Shown here piece after piece: positions 8,033 to 15,702 of a DNA stretch of 23,806 bases; the stretch's first letter is position 1; every line of letters begins with the position of its first letter. The notes beneath the pieces were generated by a model. The model had not been told where the DNA came from. It saw only the letters and a program-made list of their open reading frames with translations, and made no database searches. This stretch comes from a virus: the IMG/VR virus record IMGVR_UViG_3300025128_000336, positions 1 through 23,806 of that record. One strand, written 5' to 3'. Both the position numbers and the translations under genes were made by a program.

Positions 8033-10251
8033 TATTCAGGCTCATCAAATAGCGTCTGAACACGGGGAGTAAGGGGAGTGCGCGCACTAACCACACCATA
8101 GCCGCCTTCTCTTACTACCCCGGCTGGCTGTTCAACTGATTTTTCAAAAACACTAATTGCTTCGTCATACGAAACCCGTATCTCTTTACCATTCGCATCC
8201 AGAACAGCTTCTTCGCCCGTACTGTCTGTTAGAACGGCTGACCTACCATCGCCGCTTAATCTCCAGACACCTGTATTTACCAAAGATTGACGCGCTAATT
8301 CTTGCCGGTCTGTATCTTTTATTCCTGGCGGTATGCTTCCAGTGACGGTTTTATCGAAGACTAAGTCCTTTTGATTTTGTAACCACAACACCAGACCGCG
8401 CTCAAACTGTCGCGGCTTTACTACGTTCTCATTGCCGGGTGCGTGAACAACGCCTTTCAAGTTTTTGTTATTTACCACTTGGTACGGCGCAACAGTTTTA
8501 ATCGCCTCTGTGACCGCTTGCCCAACCGGCATACCATTAGCAATATTGCGCGCAGCCACTAATTCAACTGCATCGCGCAGTGGCCCTACACTTATATTAG
8601 AGCGCACCCCCATATTCGGAAATTTTGTGCCAAATTGCCCTAATGTCTCGTCTTTAAGTTGCTTACGTTTCGCTTGTTCAGCAATAACGCTCTCTATACC
8701 GCCTTTGGCTACAAACTCTGCTACAGCCCGTCGCTCCTTATGATTTGCAATTGCGCCGATTGCTTGCATATCTCTACTTACACTTTTATTCGTAAATATC
8801 TCACTTACAAGTTTGCCACCATCAACACGACCTAAAGCATCATAAATGCTCCCTATTTGAATTGCGGCATTCTCCGCGCCGCCGCCAGTTATTTGCGTTG
8901 CCATTTGCTCTGCTTCAGCTACAGAAAGATACTTACGGTCGCCAGGAAGAATACCTAGCTCATTAAACCTAACGTCTGCCGCAGATTTATAAGCACTCCA
9001 GCGTTCTTGTGCTCCCGCAGCGTTGCCCTGTAAAAGACTTGTTTTAAAATCCCCATACAATTGTTGTATAAATTCAGTACGCAGCACAACGCTGCCTGAG
9101 TTTTTTTGTCGCTGATTTAGTTCACCGTTAGCGCCACTCACTCGTTTTTCAAAAAGCTGTAATTGTTTAATGTTCTGCTTTTGTAGCGCTAACGACAAAT
9201 TTCGATTGTTAGCATCTTGTATTAGTCTTTTTCGTTCACTGGCTATATCTGACAAACTACCAAAACTAATTATAGGTAAAGATGTTGTACGAAATTTTTC
9301 TTGATCGTTTACTTGATCAATAAGATTTGCTTGTTCCTCTTTAACAACATTTGCTTCTATATATTTACGATTTGCATACTTTGCCGATTCGTTTGGATTA
9401 GTCGCTGACCTTATGTCTAATTCATCTGCAACATTTTTTTTTGCTTCGTTGCTTTTAGCTACAGCTAAACTTTTTTGTTCTCTTTCATGGGACTCTATTT
9501 GATTTTGAGTACTCCTTAATAACCGCGCACGGGTATCACTATCTAAACCCTCAAAAGATTTTGGGTTATTAAGGTCAGACTTTAGTTGCTCAAGCGCTTT
9601 TGGATTTTTTGTTAAGTCAGCATTTAAGCGATTTAAAACCTCTGTCTGCCGTATGCTGTCTGTGCGCTGCGCTTTTAATTTTTCGCCTTCTTCTGGCGTT
9701 ATTGCGCGCGCATCTATTAAAGCGTTTAAAGACTCATTATTTGCGTCAATCGCCATTTGATAATTAACTTGAGCGCTGCCAAGAACTAATGAGTCAACAC
9801 GTTTTTCATAGGCCGAAAGGTCATCGGCTACCATCAATGTTTTGCCGCGCTGTATGCCGTTATTAAAAGTATTTACTCGTCCAATAGCTTGCAGCTTGAC
9901 CCACCGAGTATGGAACTTTGATATGGCCGCATCGTCCATATTTTGTGTGAGATTTTGGTAAATCTCTTGCGCGCCTTGCTGATACGCCGCGTCAGCTTGC
10001 GACGGGTCTACCTCCTTCATACTTTCTTGCAATTGTGTCAGACCAAACATTGCTTCTGCATCAGCATTAGCAACCTGTGTTTTTACGCGCTTATCGTTAA
10101 ACTCATTGAAAAGATTCTCAATTTCACTACCGACAGCCGAAAACGTTTTTGCGTCAAACGTTTTAATTTTTGAATAGTTGACGCTTGGACCGGCGCTAAG
10201 TTGCGTTGACGGCGCGACACCGCGCCCAGTGTATAGAGGTATGCGCGCCAT
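8032..10251 (-). CDS. Internal virion protein, gp15-like by position
   Basis: The 739-residue protein is almost entirely helical and rich in Lys, Glu, Gln and Asn, starting MARIPLYTGRGVAPSTQLS. The typical short disordered N-terminus is followed by long alpha-helical stretches such as FNDKRVKTQVANADAEAMF and later ALEQLKSDLNNPKSFEG, consistent with a tubular helical core protein. T7 gp15 has 747 residues and occupies the same place between gp14 and gp16; the similar length supports equivalence but sequence similarity cannot be judged by eye. The ATG follows directly after the upstream TAA (TAAATG). Confidence 0.7.
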   Translation of the reverse strand: MARIPLYTGRGVAPSTQLSAGPSVNYSKIKTFDAKTFSAVGSEIENLFNEFNDKRVKTQVANADAEAMFGLTQLQESMKEVDPSQADAAYQQGAQEIYQNLTQNMDDAAISKFHTRWVKLQAIGRVNTFNNGIQRGKTLMVADDLSAYEKRVDSLVLGSAQVNYQMAIDANNESLNALIDARAITPEEGEKLKAQRTDSIRQTEVLNRLNADLTKNPKALEQLKSDLNNPKSFEGLDSDTRARLLRSTQNQIESHEREQKSLAVAKSNEAKKNVADELDIRSATNPNESAKYANRKYIEANVVKEEQANLIDQVNDQEKFRTTSLPIISFGSLSDIASERKRLIQDANNRNLSLALQKQNIKQLQLFEKRVSGANGELNQRQKNSGSVVLRTEFIQQLYGDFKTSLLQGNAAGAQERWSAYKSAADVRFNELGILPGDRKYLSVAEAEQMATQITGGGAENAAIQIGSIYDALGRVDGGKLVSEIFTNKSVSRDMQAIGAIANHKERRAVAEFVAKGGIESVIAEQAKRKQLKDETLGQFGTKFPNMGVRSNISVGPLRDAVELVAARNIANGMPVGQAVTEAIKTVAPYQVVNNKNLKGVVHAPGNENVVKPRQFERGLVLWLQNQKDLVFDKTVTGSIPPGIKDTDRQELARQSLVNTGVWRLSGDGRSAVLTDSTGEEAVLDANGKEIRVSYDEAISVFEKSVEQPAGVVREGGYGVVSARTPLTPRVQTLFDEPE

Positions 10252-10908
10252 TTATTCGTACCCCATGTTGCCCAAAGCCATTGTGTTGTACTGAGTTGCT
10301 GTTGCGCTTGGCCCTGCGGCACCTAATGGGTTAAAGCCGCCAAAGGTTGAAACGTCATAACCCTGTCCAGCTAGTTGACTTTGCGAAGCGCCAAACGCAA
10401 GAGTAGGATCAGAACCCATTTGACCAATGCCAGCCGATAACAAGCTACTGCCCACAGTCAATATTGCTTTTGTCATTCCGGCTGATTGCGCTGCATTTGC
10501 CGAAGATCGCAAATTACCAGCGTGCCACGTCATTAAACTAGCGCGGTAGTTTTGATCTTTTTCTATGACTTTGCCTTTATGCACTTGGAATAAACGTTCC
10601 AACTCAAACTCCGCAGCCGTGTCTCCAAGAACTTCAATAGGCGTACCGTCATTTATCTGCACGCCACTCTTGCCATAGCCAGCAGTGGCCTGTGACATTT
10701 GAATTTTGCGCGCCCGGTTTACACGATCAGCTTCAGCTTGCGCGGCTTCAACAGCCGTTTGAGCATTACTTCTAGCTATACCAGCGTTGGCTTCTTGCGT
10801 TGCCGCTTGGCGGTTTAACGCAGCCGCTTGTGCGCGGCCTTCCGATATACTGCCATAAGCTTTGATTGCAGCGGTCGTCACCGCGATTGCTGATGCTGGA
10901 TCACACAT
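10252..10908 (-). CDS. Internal virion protein, gp14-like core protein
   Basis: The 218-residue protein starts MCDPASAIAVTTAAIKAYGSISEGRAQAAALN. It has the layout of T7 gp14 (196 residues): a short hydrophobic N-terminus, then a long Ala/Gln-rich helix (NAQTAVEAAQAEADRVNRARK), a GSIRAA-like turn here read as QATAGYGKSGVQINDG, and a second helix (NYRASLMTWHAGNLR). A hydrophobic stretch AILTVGSSLLSAGIGQMG near residue 150 precedes a Gly/Ser-rich tail. It lies between the tail nozzle gene and the gp15-like gene, the same order as in T7. It is expected to be ejected to help form the channel across the cell envelope. Confidence 0.78.
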   Translation of the reverse strand: MCDPASAIAVTTAAIKAYGSISEGRAQAAALNRQAATQEANAGIARSNAQTAVEAAQAEADRVNRARKIQMSQATAGYGKSGVQINDGTPIEVLGDTAAEFELERLFQVHKGKVIEKDQNYRASLMTWHAGNLRSSANAAQSAGMTKAILTVGSSLLSAGIGQMGSDPTLAFGASQSQLAGQGYDVSTFGGFNPLGAAGPSATATQYNTMALGNMGYE

Positions 10909-10911
10909 GAG

Positions 10912-13335
10912 TTATCCTGAGTGAGTAATAATTCGATTTATAACTGCGGTTAATTCAAACGGCAGTGGCTGTGTTTGTTTTACCGTTACCTGTCCACCCT
11001 CTTCCCAGGAGCCGTGCATTTGCACGGTCTTGTCACCTGTAAATAAAGGCGGTGAAGAATCCATTGGATCGCTGCCGCTGCGAAAAAGAACGCGGTCAAG
11101 TGAACCGTCTTTGGGTCCAAACTCTGCGCCCAGCGTGTCAAGAAATCTAAACGTCGTCTCAAACACTCGCTTGGCACGACCTTGCGCCGTGCCATCATCG
11201 CCGCCAGCTTCTGGCCTCAACGTGCTAACCTCTGTGTTATACTGAAGGCCAACGACAGCCGTTGTGACAGTTGGCGACAAACCAGTAACCTGACCGTTTG
11301 TTACAGTCTGGCTTGTGTAAACATCGCCATTCCCAACGATGCTAACGCTCTGACCTTCCAGATGATCTAAACCAGTTAATGTGGCTGTCGCTACACCGCT
11401 ATAACTCAAACCGCTATCAACAAAAAACGCATTGGTCTTGGTATCACCGCGCGATGTATCGAACTTGCTTTGCAGCACCTCGACATATCGGCGTGTAACG
11501 CTGTTGATCGTTCGCTTCACGATCATCCATACTTCGTCGTAGCCATTGCCCGAAATCGAGGTAACGCTCTCGACCACGGCCCCGGTTCCACCGATTTGGT
11601 GTAGGTGCCATCCGATAACCTCCTGATCTTTTTGAAAAGTTAAACCGATCAGCGCACCGTCGTCTCTGACCAGCCAGACGACGCTATCTGGTTCTTGCTG
11701 ATATGCCATCTCAACGAAACCAGCGCCGCTTATATTCTCCGCAAGGATTGTTAGGTCTGGCGATACAAAGCTATCAGTGGAAATTTCAAACACCATTTCA
11801 CGCAACTTGCGGCGGTGGTGCTGGATAAACATTACACGGTTGTCTATGCGGATTGGTCGCGTTGGAAAACTGCCGCGCGTGCCTTGCCTAACAACTCGTA
11901 TATTAGTTGGCGTTATTGCTTCTTGATCGCTGGACGATGACAGCGTGAACTCGCCGCCAGCAGTGCCAACGGCAACAACAGTACCAGGACTTAACCACCG
12001 TATTGCGTTGACCTGATCTGTGGCAATCGTGACGTTGATTGCGCCATCGGCTAGAGCGCTGGGCGTATGCGTTTCAAAGTCACCGCTTTTGCTGCCCCAA
12101 ATTGTTTGCGGCTGTTCCTTGCTGCCAGCAAAAAATAAACGTTGTTCAAAAAACGCTACCGCGCGGGGATAACCCGTCGTGCCACTGTAAGCGCCTAGCG
12201 ACCAGTGCGTGTCTGCTGCGTGACTCGCAAAGGTCCGATTAACAGTAGCGGCAACAATGGTCGTACTTGTTATGCCGGTTATTGTGGCGTTGCCGTATGC
12301 AATGCCACCGTCATCAACGAATTTCCACGTTACTGTGCCATCAACAATATTGTCGCCTTCGTTGGTCGGACCACCGCTACCCGCTGACGTTCCAGCTTGT
12401 ATTGCTTCATAGACATTGCCACTATTTCGAACCACAGCACCAACAGCATAAGCTGTGCTTGCCGCCCATTCCGAGGCTTGATAGCCGATGCGGATCAAAC
12501 GACCAATGTCGGTACTCGTAAAACCTGTGCCGCCATTAACGCCTGTCAACGCAGACGCTGTAATAGTTATACTGCCGGTAGTTCCGCTTGGATCAAACGT
12601 TGTTGTGGTGACATTCTCTGGCAGATAAGGGCCGTCAATAAACGTTACATCTGCCACTGTCCAATCAGTGTTACTTGTTCTTGTTACTTTCTTTGGTGGA
12701 TAGTTTTTGTGGACTAAAAATAAAACATCTGCCGTTTGCGCGAACTGGATTTCAAAAAGATCATCCTTATCAAACGGACTAGCGATTTGCACAACACTGG
12801 CAGCAGTGCCGCCGCTTGTGTAGGTGGTGTGGCCGCTACTGTCGATAGCTACACCATCCACAGTGTTTAACTGGAACGTGTTAGTTGTTTTTCCAGCAAC
12901 CTTAAAATACTTACCATTAACTTCGGTCATACCGCCGACGTTTTGAATAAACACCCAATCGCCGTCACTAAACCCATGTGAGCTACTGGTGACAACAGCA
13001 GGGTTAGCTTTTGTGATTGCTGTAATGTTTTTGTTAGCGTTTAAGATTGCGCCTTGGTCGGTATAAAACCGCATGTATTCATCACCAACCTCAATGCAAT
13101 AACTTTGCTCGGCGTTAAATTCAAACGGCAACAACCGTGACTTATCTGCGCTTGTGCGAACCTCATTAATAAACTTTGTACCCGGTCGCCTGTACACGCC
13201 ACCATGCGGCTGCACCACGCAGTTTGTCAGCGTCTCCGCCGCGTTCTTGTACTTTGCCACATCAATGCGGCCAAACAAGCGCGGCGAGAAAACGCCAGCG
13301 GTAAAGTTAGTCTGTATTGTAGTGACGCGAGACAT
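10912..13335 (-). CDS. Tail tubular protein B / tail nozzle, with inserted domains
   Basis: The 807-residue protein begins with the signature TNFTAGVFSPRLFGRID followed by HGGVYRRPGTKF, found at the start of podovirus tail-tube (nozzle or stabilisation) proteins. Residues about 106-177 (NPAVVTSSSHGFSDGDWVFI, then TYTSGG) match the short beta-barrel FCCH-type insertion often seen in such proteins. Residues about 289-343 (EWAASTAYAVGAVVRNSG, then TVTWKFVD) resemble a small carbohydrate-binding module of the CBM5/12 type. The remainder is beta-propeller-like. It lies directly after tail tubular protein A, with a one-base TAATG overlap, as in T7 (gp11-gp12). Confidence 0.85.
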   Translation of the reverse strand: MSRVTTIQTNFTAGVFSPRLFGRIDVAKYKNAAETLTNCVVQPHGGVYRRPGTKFINEVRTSADKSRLLPFEFNAEQSYCIEVGDEYMRFYTDQGAILNANKNITAITKANPAVVTSSSHGFSDGDWVFIQNVGGMTEVNGKYFKVAGKTTNTFQLNTVDGVAIDSSGHTTYTSGGTAASVVQIASPFDKDDLFEIQFAQTADVLFLVHKNYPPKKVTRTSNTDWTVADVTFIDGPYLPENVTTTTFDPSGTTGSITITASALTGVNGGTGFTSTDIGRLIRIGYQASEWAASTAYAVGAVVRNSGNVYEAIQAGTSAGSGGPTNEGDNIVDGTVTWKFVDDGGIAYGNATITGITSTTIVAATVNRTFASHAADTHWSLGAYSGTTGYPRAVAFFEQRLFFAGSKEQPQTIWGSKSGDFETHTPSALADGAINVTIATDQVNAIRWLSPGTVVAVGTAGGEFTLSSSSDQEAITPTNIRVVRQGTRGSFPTRPIRIDNRVMFIQHHRRKLREMVFEISTDSFVSPDLTILAENISGAGFVEMAYQQEPDSVVWLVRDDGALIGLTFQKDQEVIGWHLHQIGGTGAVVESVTSISGNGYDEVWMIVKRTINSVTRRYVEVLQSKFDTSRGDTKTNAFFVDSGLSYSGVATATLTGLDHLEGQSVSIVGNGDVYTSQTVTNGQVTGLSPTVTTAVVGLQYNTEVSTLRPEAGGDDGTAQGRAKRVFETTFRFLDTLGAEFGPKDGSLDRVLFRSGSDPMDSSPPLFTGDKTVQMHGSWEEGGQVTVKQTQPLPFELTAVINRIITHSG

Positions 13336-13892
13336 TAGACCCTGCTGCTCAAGAAACTTTCTTCCGTCGCTGGCAGCGCTTCTTGTGCATCGACCAACCG
13401 CGCCTCTGCCAACTTACGCTGGTACAAGGTTTCCATGCTGTTAAGAACGGTCTGACTAGCAGTCACTTCATAAGCAATGTCACTTGCCAGCCTGTAGGCG
13501 TATGCTTCTGCAAAAAGAGAATCAAACTCGGTGGGGTCTGTGACCTCATACACATATATTATATTGAGCGGTGCGGCAGCGTTGCTGACGATCTTGCGGC
13601 CTTCAACAACCCACTCTTCATCAGTGTCCACCTCAACAATTGATAAACAATCTGCTGGCCAAGAAAAAGCGTTGGTTTTGCCCCACACAGGAGATGTTGT
13701 GTCAGCAGCTAACTCCACACGCCTCATGGCAAAGTTCCAGGGGTGGCCGCGCAACACCTGATTGCGCGATTGCTCAAACATGCGTTTACACGCACGCGCC
13801 TCTTTAGTGTCGTCATCAAGCGACGTAATTGCTTGCGCGCCAAGAAATGTAAGCGCACGGTTACTGATAGAAACGAATGTATTCGTTGCCAT
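13335..13892 (-). CDS. Tail tubular protein A (gatekeeper/adaptor)
   Basis: The 185-residue protein starts MATNTFVSISNRALTFLGAQ and continues with ACKRMFEQSRNQVLRGHPWNFA, the classic adaptor pattern in which a helical domain leads to the conserved HPWNFA segment. Later PADCLSIVEVD and the helical AEAYAYRLASDIAYEV complete the fold. This family binds below the portal and connects it to the nozzle; T7 gp11 has 196 residues. The ATG follows AGGAAGACAAA. That SD begins within one base of the T-run of a Rho-independent terminator lying between this gene and the upstream head gene. Confidence 0.9.
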   Translation of the reverse strand: MATNTFVSISNRALTFLGAQAITSLDDDTKEARACKRMFEQSRNQVLRGHPWNFAMRRVELAADTTSPVWGKTNAFSWPADCLSIVEVDTDEEWVVEGRKIVSNAAAPLNIIYVYEVTDPTEFDSLFAEAYAYRLASDIAYEVTASQTVLNSMETLYQRKLAEARLVDAQEALPATEESFLSSRV

Positions 13893-13903
13893 TTTGTCTT
13901 CCT

Positions 13904-13931
13904 AAAAAGAGGGGGCGACCGAAGTCGCCCC
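13904..13931 (-). terminator. Rho-independent terminator/attenuator between head and tail genes
   Basis: Read on the minus strand, an 8-bp stem GGGGCGAC/GTCGCCCC (13931-13924 and 13919-13912) closes on a TTCG tetraloop and is followed by CTCTTTTT. This is a strong intrinsic terminator, placed 12 nt after the stop of the 159-residue gene and immediately before the SD of tail tubular protein A. It would lower transcription of the tail genes relative to the capsid gene. Confidence 0.9.
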
Positions 13932-13942
13932 GCTCTAAATGT

Positions 13943-14422
13943 TTAGGTAGTTACCCAATGAATGATGAAACTCATATCACCGCCAGTACCACCTTCAGCT
14001 TGCATCGTTGCTGCTATGTAGTAGTACCCACCTGGGTCAGAACTAGCACCCGCCAACTCCCACAGCTTTTTGCCGCAAGTGTTGATGTCTGCTGCTTCAT
14101 GGCGCACATCTGCCAAAGCCGCTGCGTCAGCAACGGCACTAGCAAACAAGTCCTCATCCACGACAACACCCGTCGTCTGATAAAGACCTACGTTAATTGT
14201 GCATGACCCGCCAAACGTGTCTGTGCCAATAAAGATATGTGGGACAGTCGCATTTGAAGGCAATACGGCAAGTTGCACAATGTCATTGTCATTGGTGTCA
14301 CCTGCCGCTAGAGCGATAGTACCCTGTGCTACACGCATTACGCCATCTAGCAAGGATACGTCATTTGCCACTTGAGGGGTTGCCTCATAGTTAGCAATGA
14401 GAGTCGAATTTTTTGTACCCAT
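13943..14422 (-). CDS. Probable capsid decoration or minor virion protein
   Basis: The 159-residue protein starts MGTKNSTLIANYEATP and is rich in Ala, Thr, Gly and Asp with few basic residues, predicted mainly beta (NDIVQLAVLPSNATVPHIFI, then GGYYYIAATMQAEGG). It contains a hydrophobic C-terminal strand FIIHWVTT. I do not recognise a named domain. The gene has the best SD in the window (AGGAGG, 7 nt before ATG), lies 12 nt after the major capsid stop and before the terminator, so it should be made in amounts similar to the capsid protein. This context and composition suggest a decoration or head-associated protein; the role is inferred. Confidence 0.7.
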   Translation of the reverse strand: MGTKNSTLIANYEATPQVANDVSLLDGVMRVAQGTIALAAGDTNDNDIVQLAVLPSNATVPHIFIGTDTFGGSCTINVGLYQTTGVVVDEDLFASAVADAAALADVRHEAADINTCGKKLWELAGASSDPGGYYYIAATMQAEGGTGGDMSFIIHWVTT

Positions 14423-14434
14423 TATTCAGCCCTC

Positions 14435-15577
14435 CTAACTTGGATCACATTCGATGTAACCAACGAGTTTTTCTTGCATTCTCGTTGCACCGATGGTCAT
14501 GGACGCGAAGACTTGCGTCGCATAATTTTTGTCATCCCGTTCACTGATCCGCACTTGCGCTTCAGCACCAGAAGCTAACAGCAAGCCACTTTTCGCGTAG
14601 AAAAGCACTTTGTCGTCGCTGTTAGAGTCAACTCCAATACGCTGCGTGCGGATAAAGTTGAAACCTAAAAAGGTATCAAGCTCACCTTGCACTACATAAT
14701 GTTCGAACAAACGAGCTACTGTTTGTCCCGCCTTTCGGCAGCTTACGGTTATGCCCGTAAGATCAGACCATATCTTCATCTCAATGAGATGCTCTGCGCT
14801 TCCACCGCGCTTGCGGTGTACTCCTAAAAGGATGGTCGTTGAACCTTCCCCAAATGGGGCTTGGCTGCTGATTGCCCTCGACTTTACGTTAGGGTTTCCC
14901 AGCAATTCACAGAGTGTTTACACGCATGTTGCCATGCGTGGGCGCTAGTGTATTAACGCTTTGACGGTATTGAAATCTGAACTTGTGACTGCTGTTTCAG
15001 CTAACAAGTTTTTCAACTGTTTAGCATTAACAATACAATACCGCTCGATTTCTGGATCAATGTCAGAGGCATTCAGTATTTCAGAGGCCGCCCTTAACTT
15101 AGCTACGTTAAGGCCAACATCAGATGAACTGCCGCCAACTTGAACGTCAACAACGTTGTTCGTATCAAACGCAGTTGACGTTGAACCATCGACGCCCGTG
15201 AAAGCCGCACTATCCGCAGCCGCTATGATTTCATCGTCCATAGCGCGACCGAGAGCCATAGCTTGTGATTCAGCATACGGACCCGTTAGTGAAACCAACG
15301 TGCGAACCTCATCTTCCTTGTCAATGAGGTCAGCAACGTCATAGTCAACTAGGCTGACACGACGCCTCGCGCTGGGGGTATCTACTCTTGGTGTGTCGCT
15401 GTGACGCGACGTGCGTTTTTGTGCGGAAACTTCACCGAGTTGTTCGAAAAAACCGTTCTTGCCGGTCACTGTCTCATTTCTGACAGAGTCCCGAAGGCGT
15501 GAACCTTTTTGTTGAACGAGATGTTCGACATTACCACGATACTGTTCCACAAACGCGGTTGTGATCTGCACACTCAT
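14435..15577 (-). CDS. Major capsid protein, two exons joined by a group I intron
   Basis: The coding sequence is complement(join(14435..14694,14956..15577)), 882 nt, 293 residues. Exon 1 gives residues 1-207 plus one base of codon 208, starting MSVQITTAFVEQYRG after SD AAGGAG; an earlier in-frame ATG lacks an SD and is not used here. Exon 2 supplies the rest, starting VQGELDTFLGFNFIR and ending MQEKLVGYIECDPS. The product looks like an HK97-fold podovirus capsid protein (Phage_capsid_2 type): a VDYDVADLIDKEDEVRTL segment, RAMDDEIIAAADSAAFTG, and a C-terminal FYAKSGLLLA followed by VRISERDDKNYATQVF. Without splicing, translation would continue Leu-Ile-His into a TAG at 14947-14945 and give only 210 residues. 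It lies between scaffold and decoration genes, the expected place. Its TAG stop overlaps the next SD. Confidence 0.93.
14695..14955 (-). ncRNA. Group I self-splicing intron, subgroup IA-like, in the capsid gene
   Basis: All core helices can be drawn by eye on the minus strand: P2 CACGCAT/ATGCGTG (14940-14934, 14927-14921); P3 CTCTG/CAGAG (14914-14910, 14796-14792); P4 TGCTG/CAGCA (14904-14900, 14870-14866); P5 CCCT/AGGG; P6a around CCCCATTTGGGG; P7 GACCA/TGGTC (14837-14833, 14770-14766); P7.1 TCCT/AGGA; P7.2 CACCGC/GCGGTG (14818-14813, 14808-14803); P8 CATCTC/GAGATG; P9 CTTACGG/CCGTAAG (14761-14755, 14748-14742); then a GCC-GAAA-GGC hairpin and ACAAAC/GTTTGT. The S element AAGATATGGTCTG and R element GTTCAACGACCA match group I consensus, and J4/5 has the usual GGGAAA. 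Two extra stems between P7 and P3' place it in subgroup IA. The last base is G (14695). No ORF or homing endonuclease lies inside. Confidence 0.95.
14942..14959 (-). other. P1 helix and internal guide sequence at the 5' splice site
   Basis: Exon 1 ends GCGT (14959-14956) and pairs with GCGC (14945-14942); the last exon base U14956 pairs with G14945 as the conserved U-G wobble, and T14955 with A14946 extends the stem. The adjacent CACTA (14950-14946) is the reverse complement of the first five exon 2 bases TAGTG (14694-14690), giving a 5-bp P10. The two pairings together fix both splice sites without protein alignment and agree with the restored reading frame (GCG T-TA GTG CAA). Confidence 0.92.
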
Positions 15578-15702
15578 TTTGCAGTCTCCTTCGTTTGGGT
15601 TAAGGTTTACAGTGCGTTGTCGGGCAACCCGGCACACCTACGTTTGAGGTCGTCACCTTTGCTGTCTTTCCAGCAGTCAACGGGGGCTTACACCTTGTCC
15701 GT

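Noticed and set aside
14435-14905. Separate 156-codon ORF downstream of the capsid ORF
   Set aside because: Its first 70 codons are the group I intron core; it has no proper start signal. Only the part from 14694 is exon 2 of the capsid gene.
14435-15637. Simple frameshift or sequencing error in the capsid gene
   Set aside because: The two halves are separated by 261 nt with a full ribozyme fold and exact P1/P10 pairing, not by a single-base change.
15578-15702. Promoter before the capsid gene (TTGACT near 15660)
   Set aside because: No acceptable -10 lies at 16-18 nt; only short dyads are visible.
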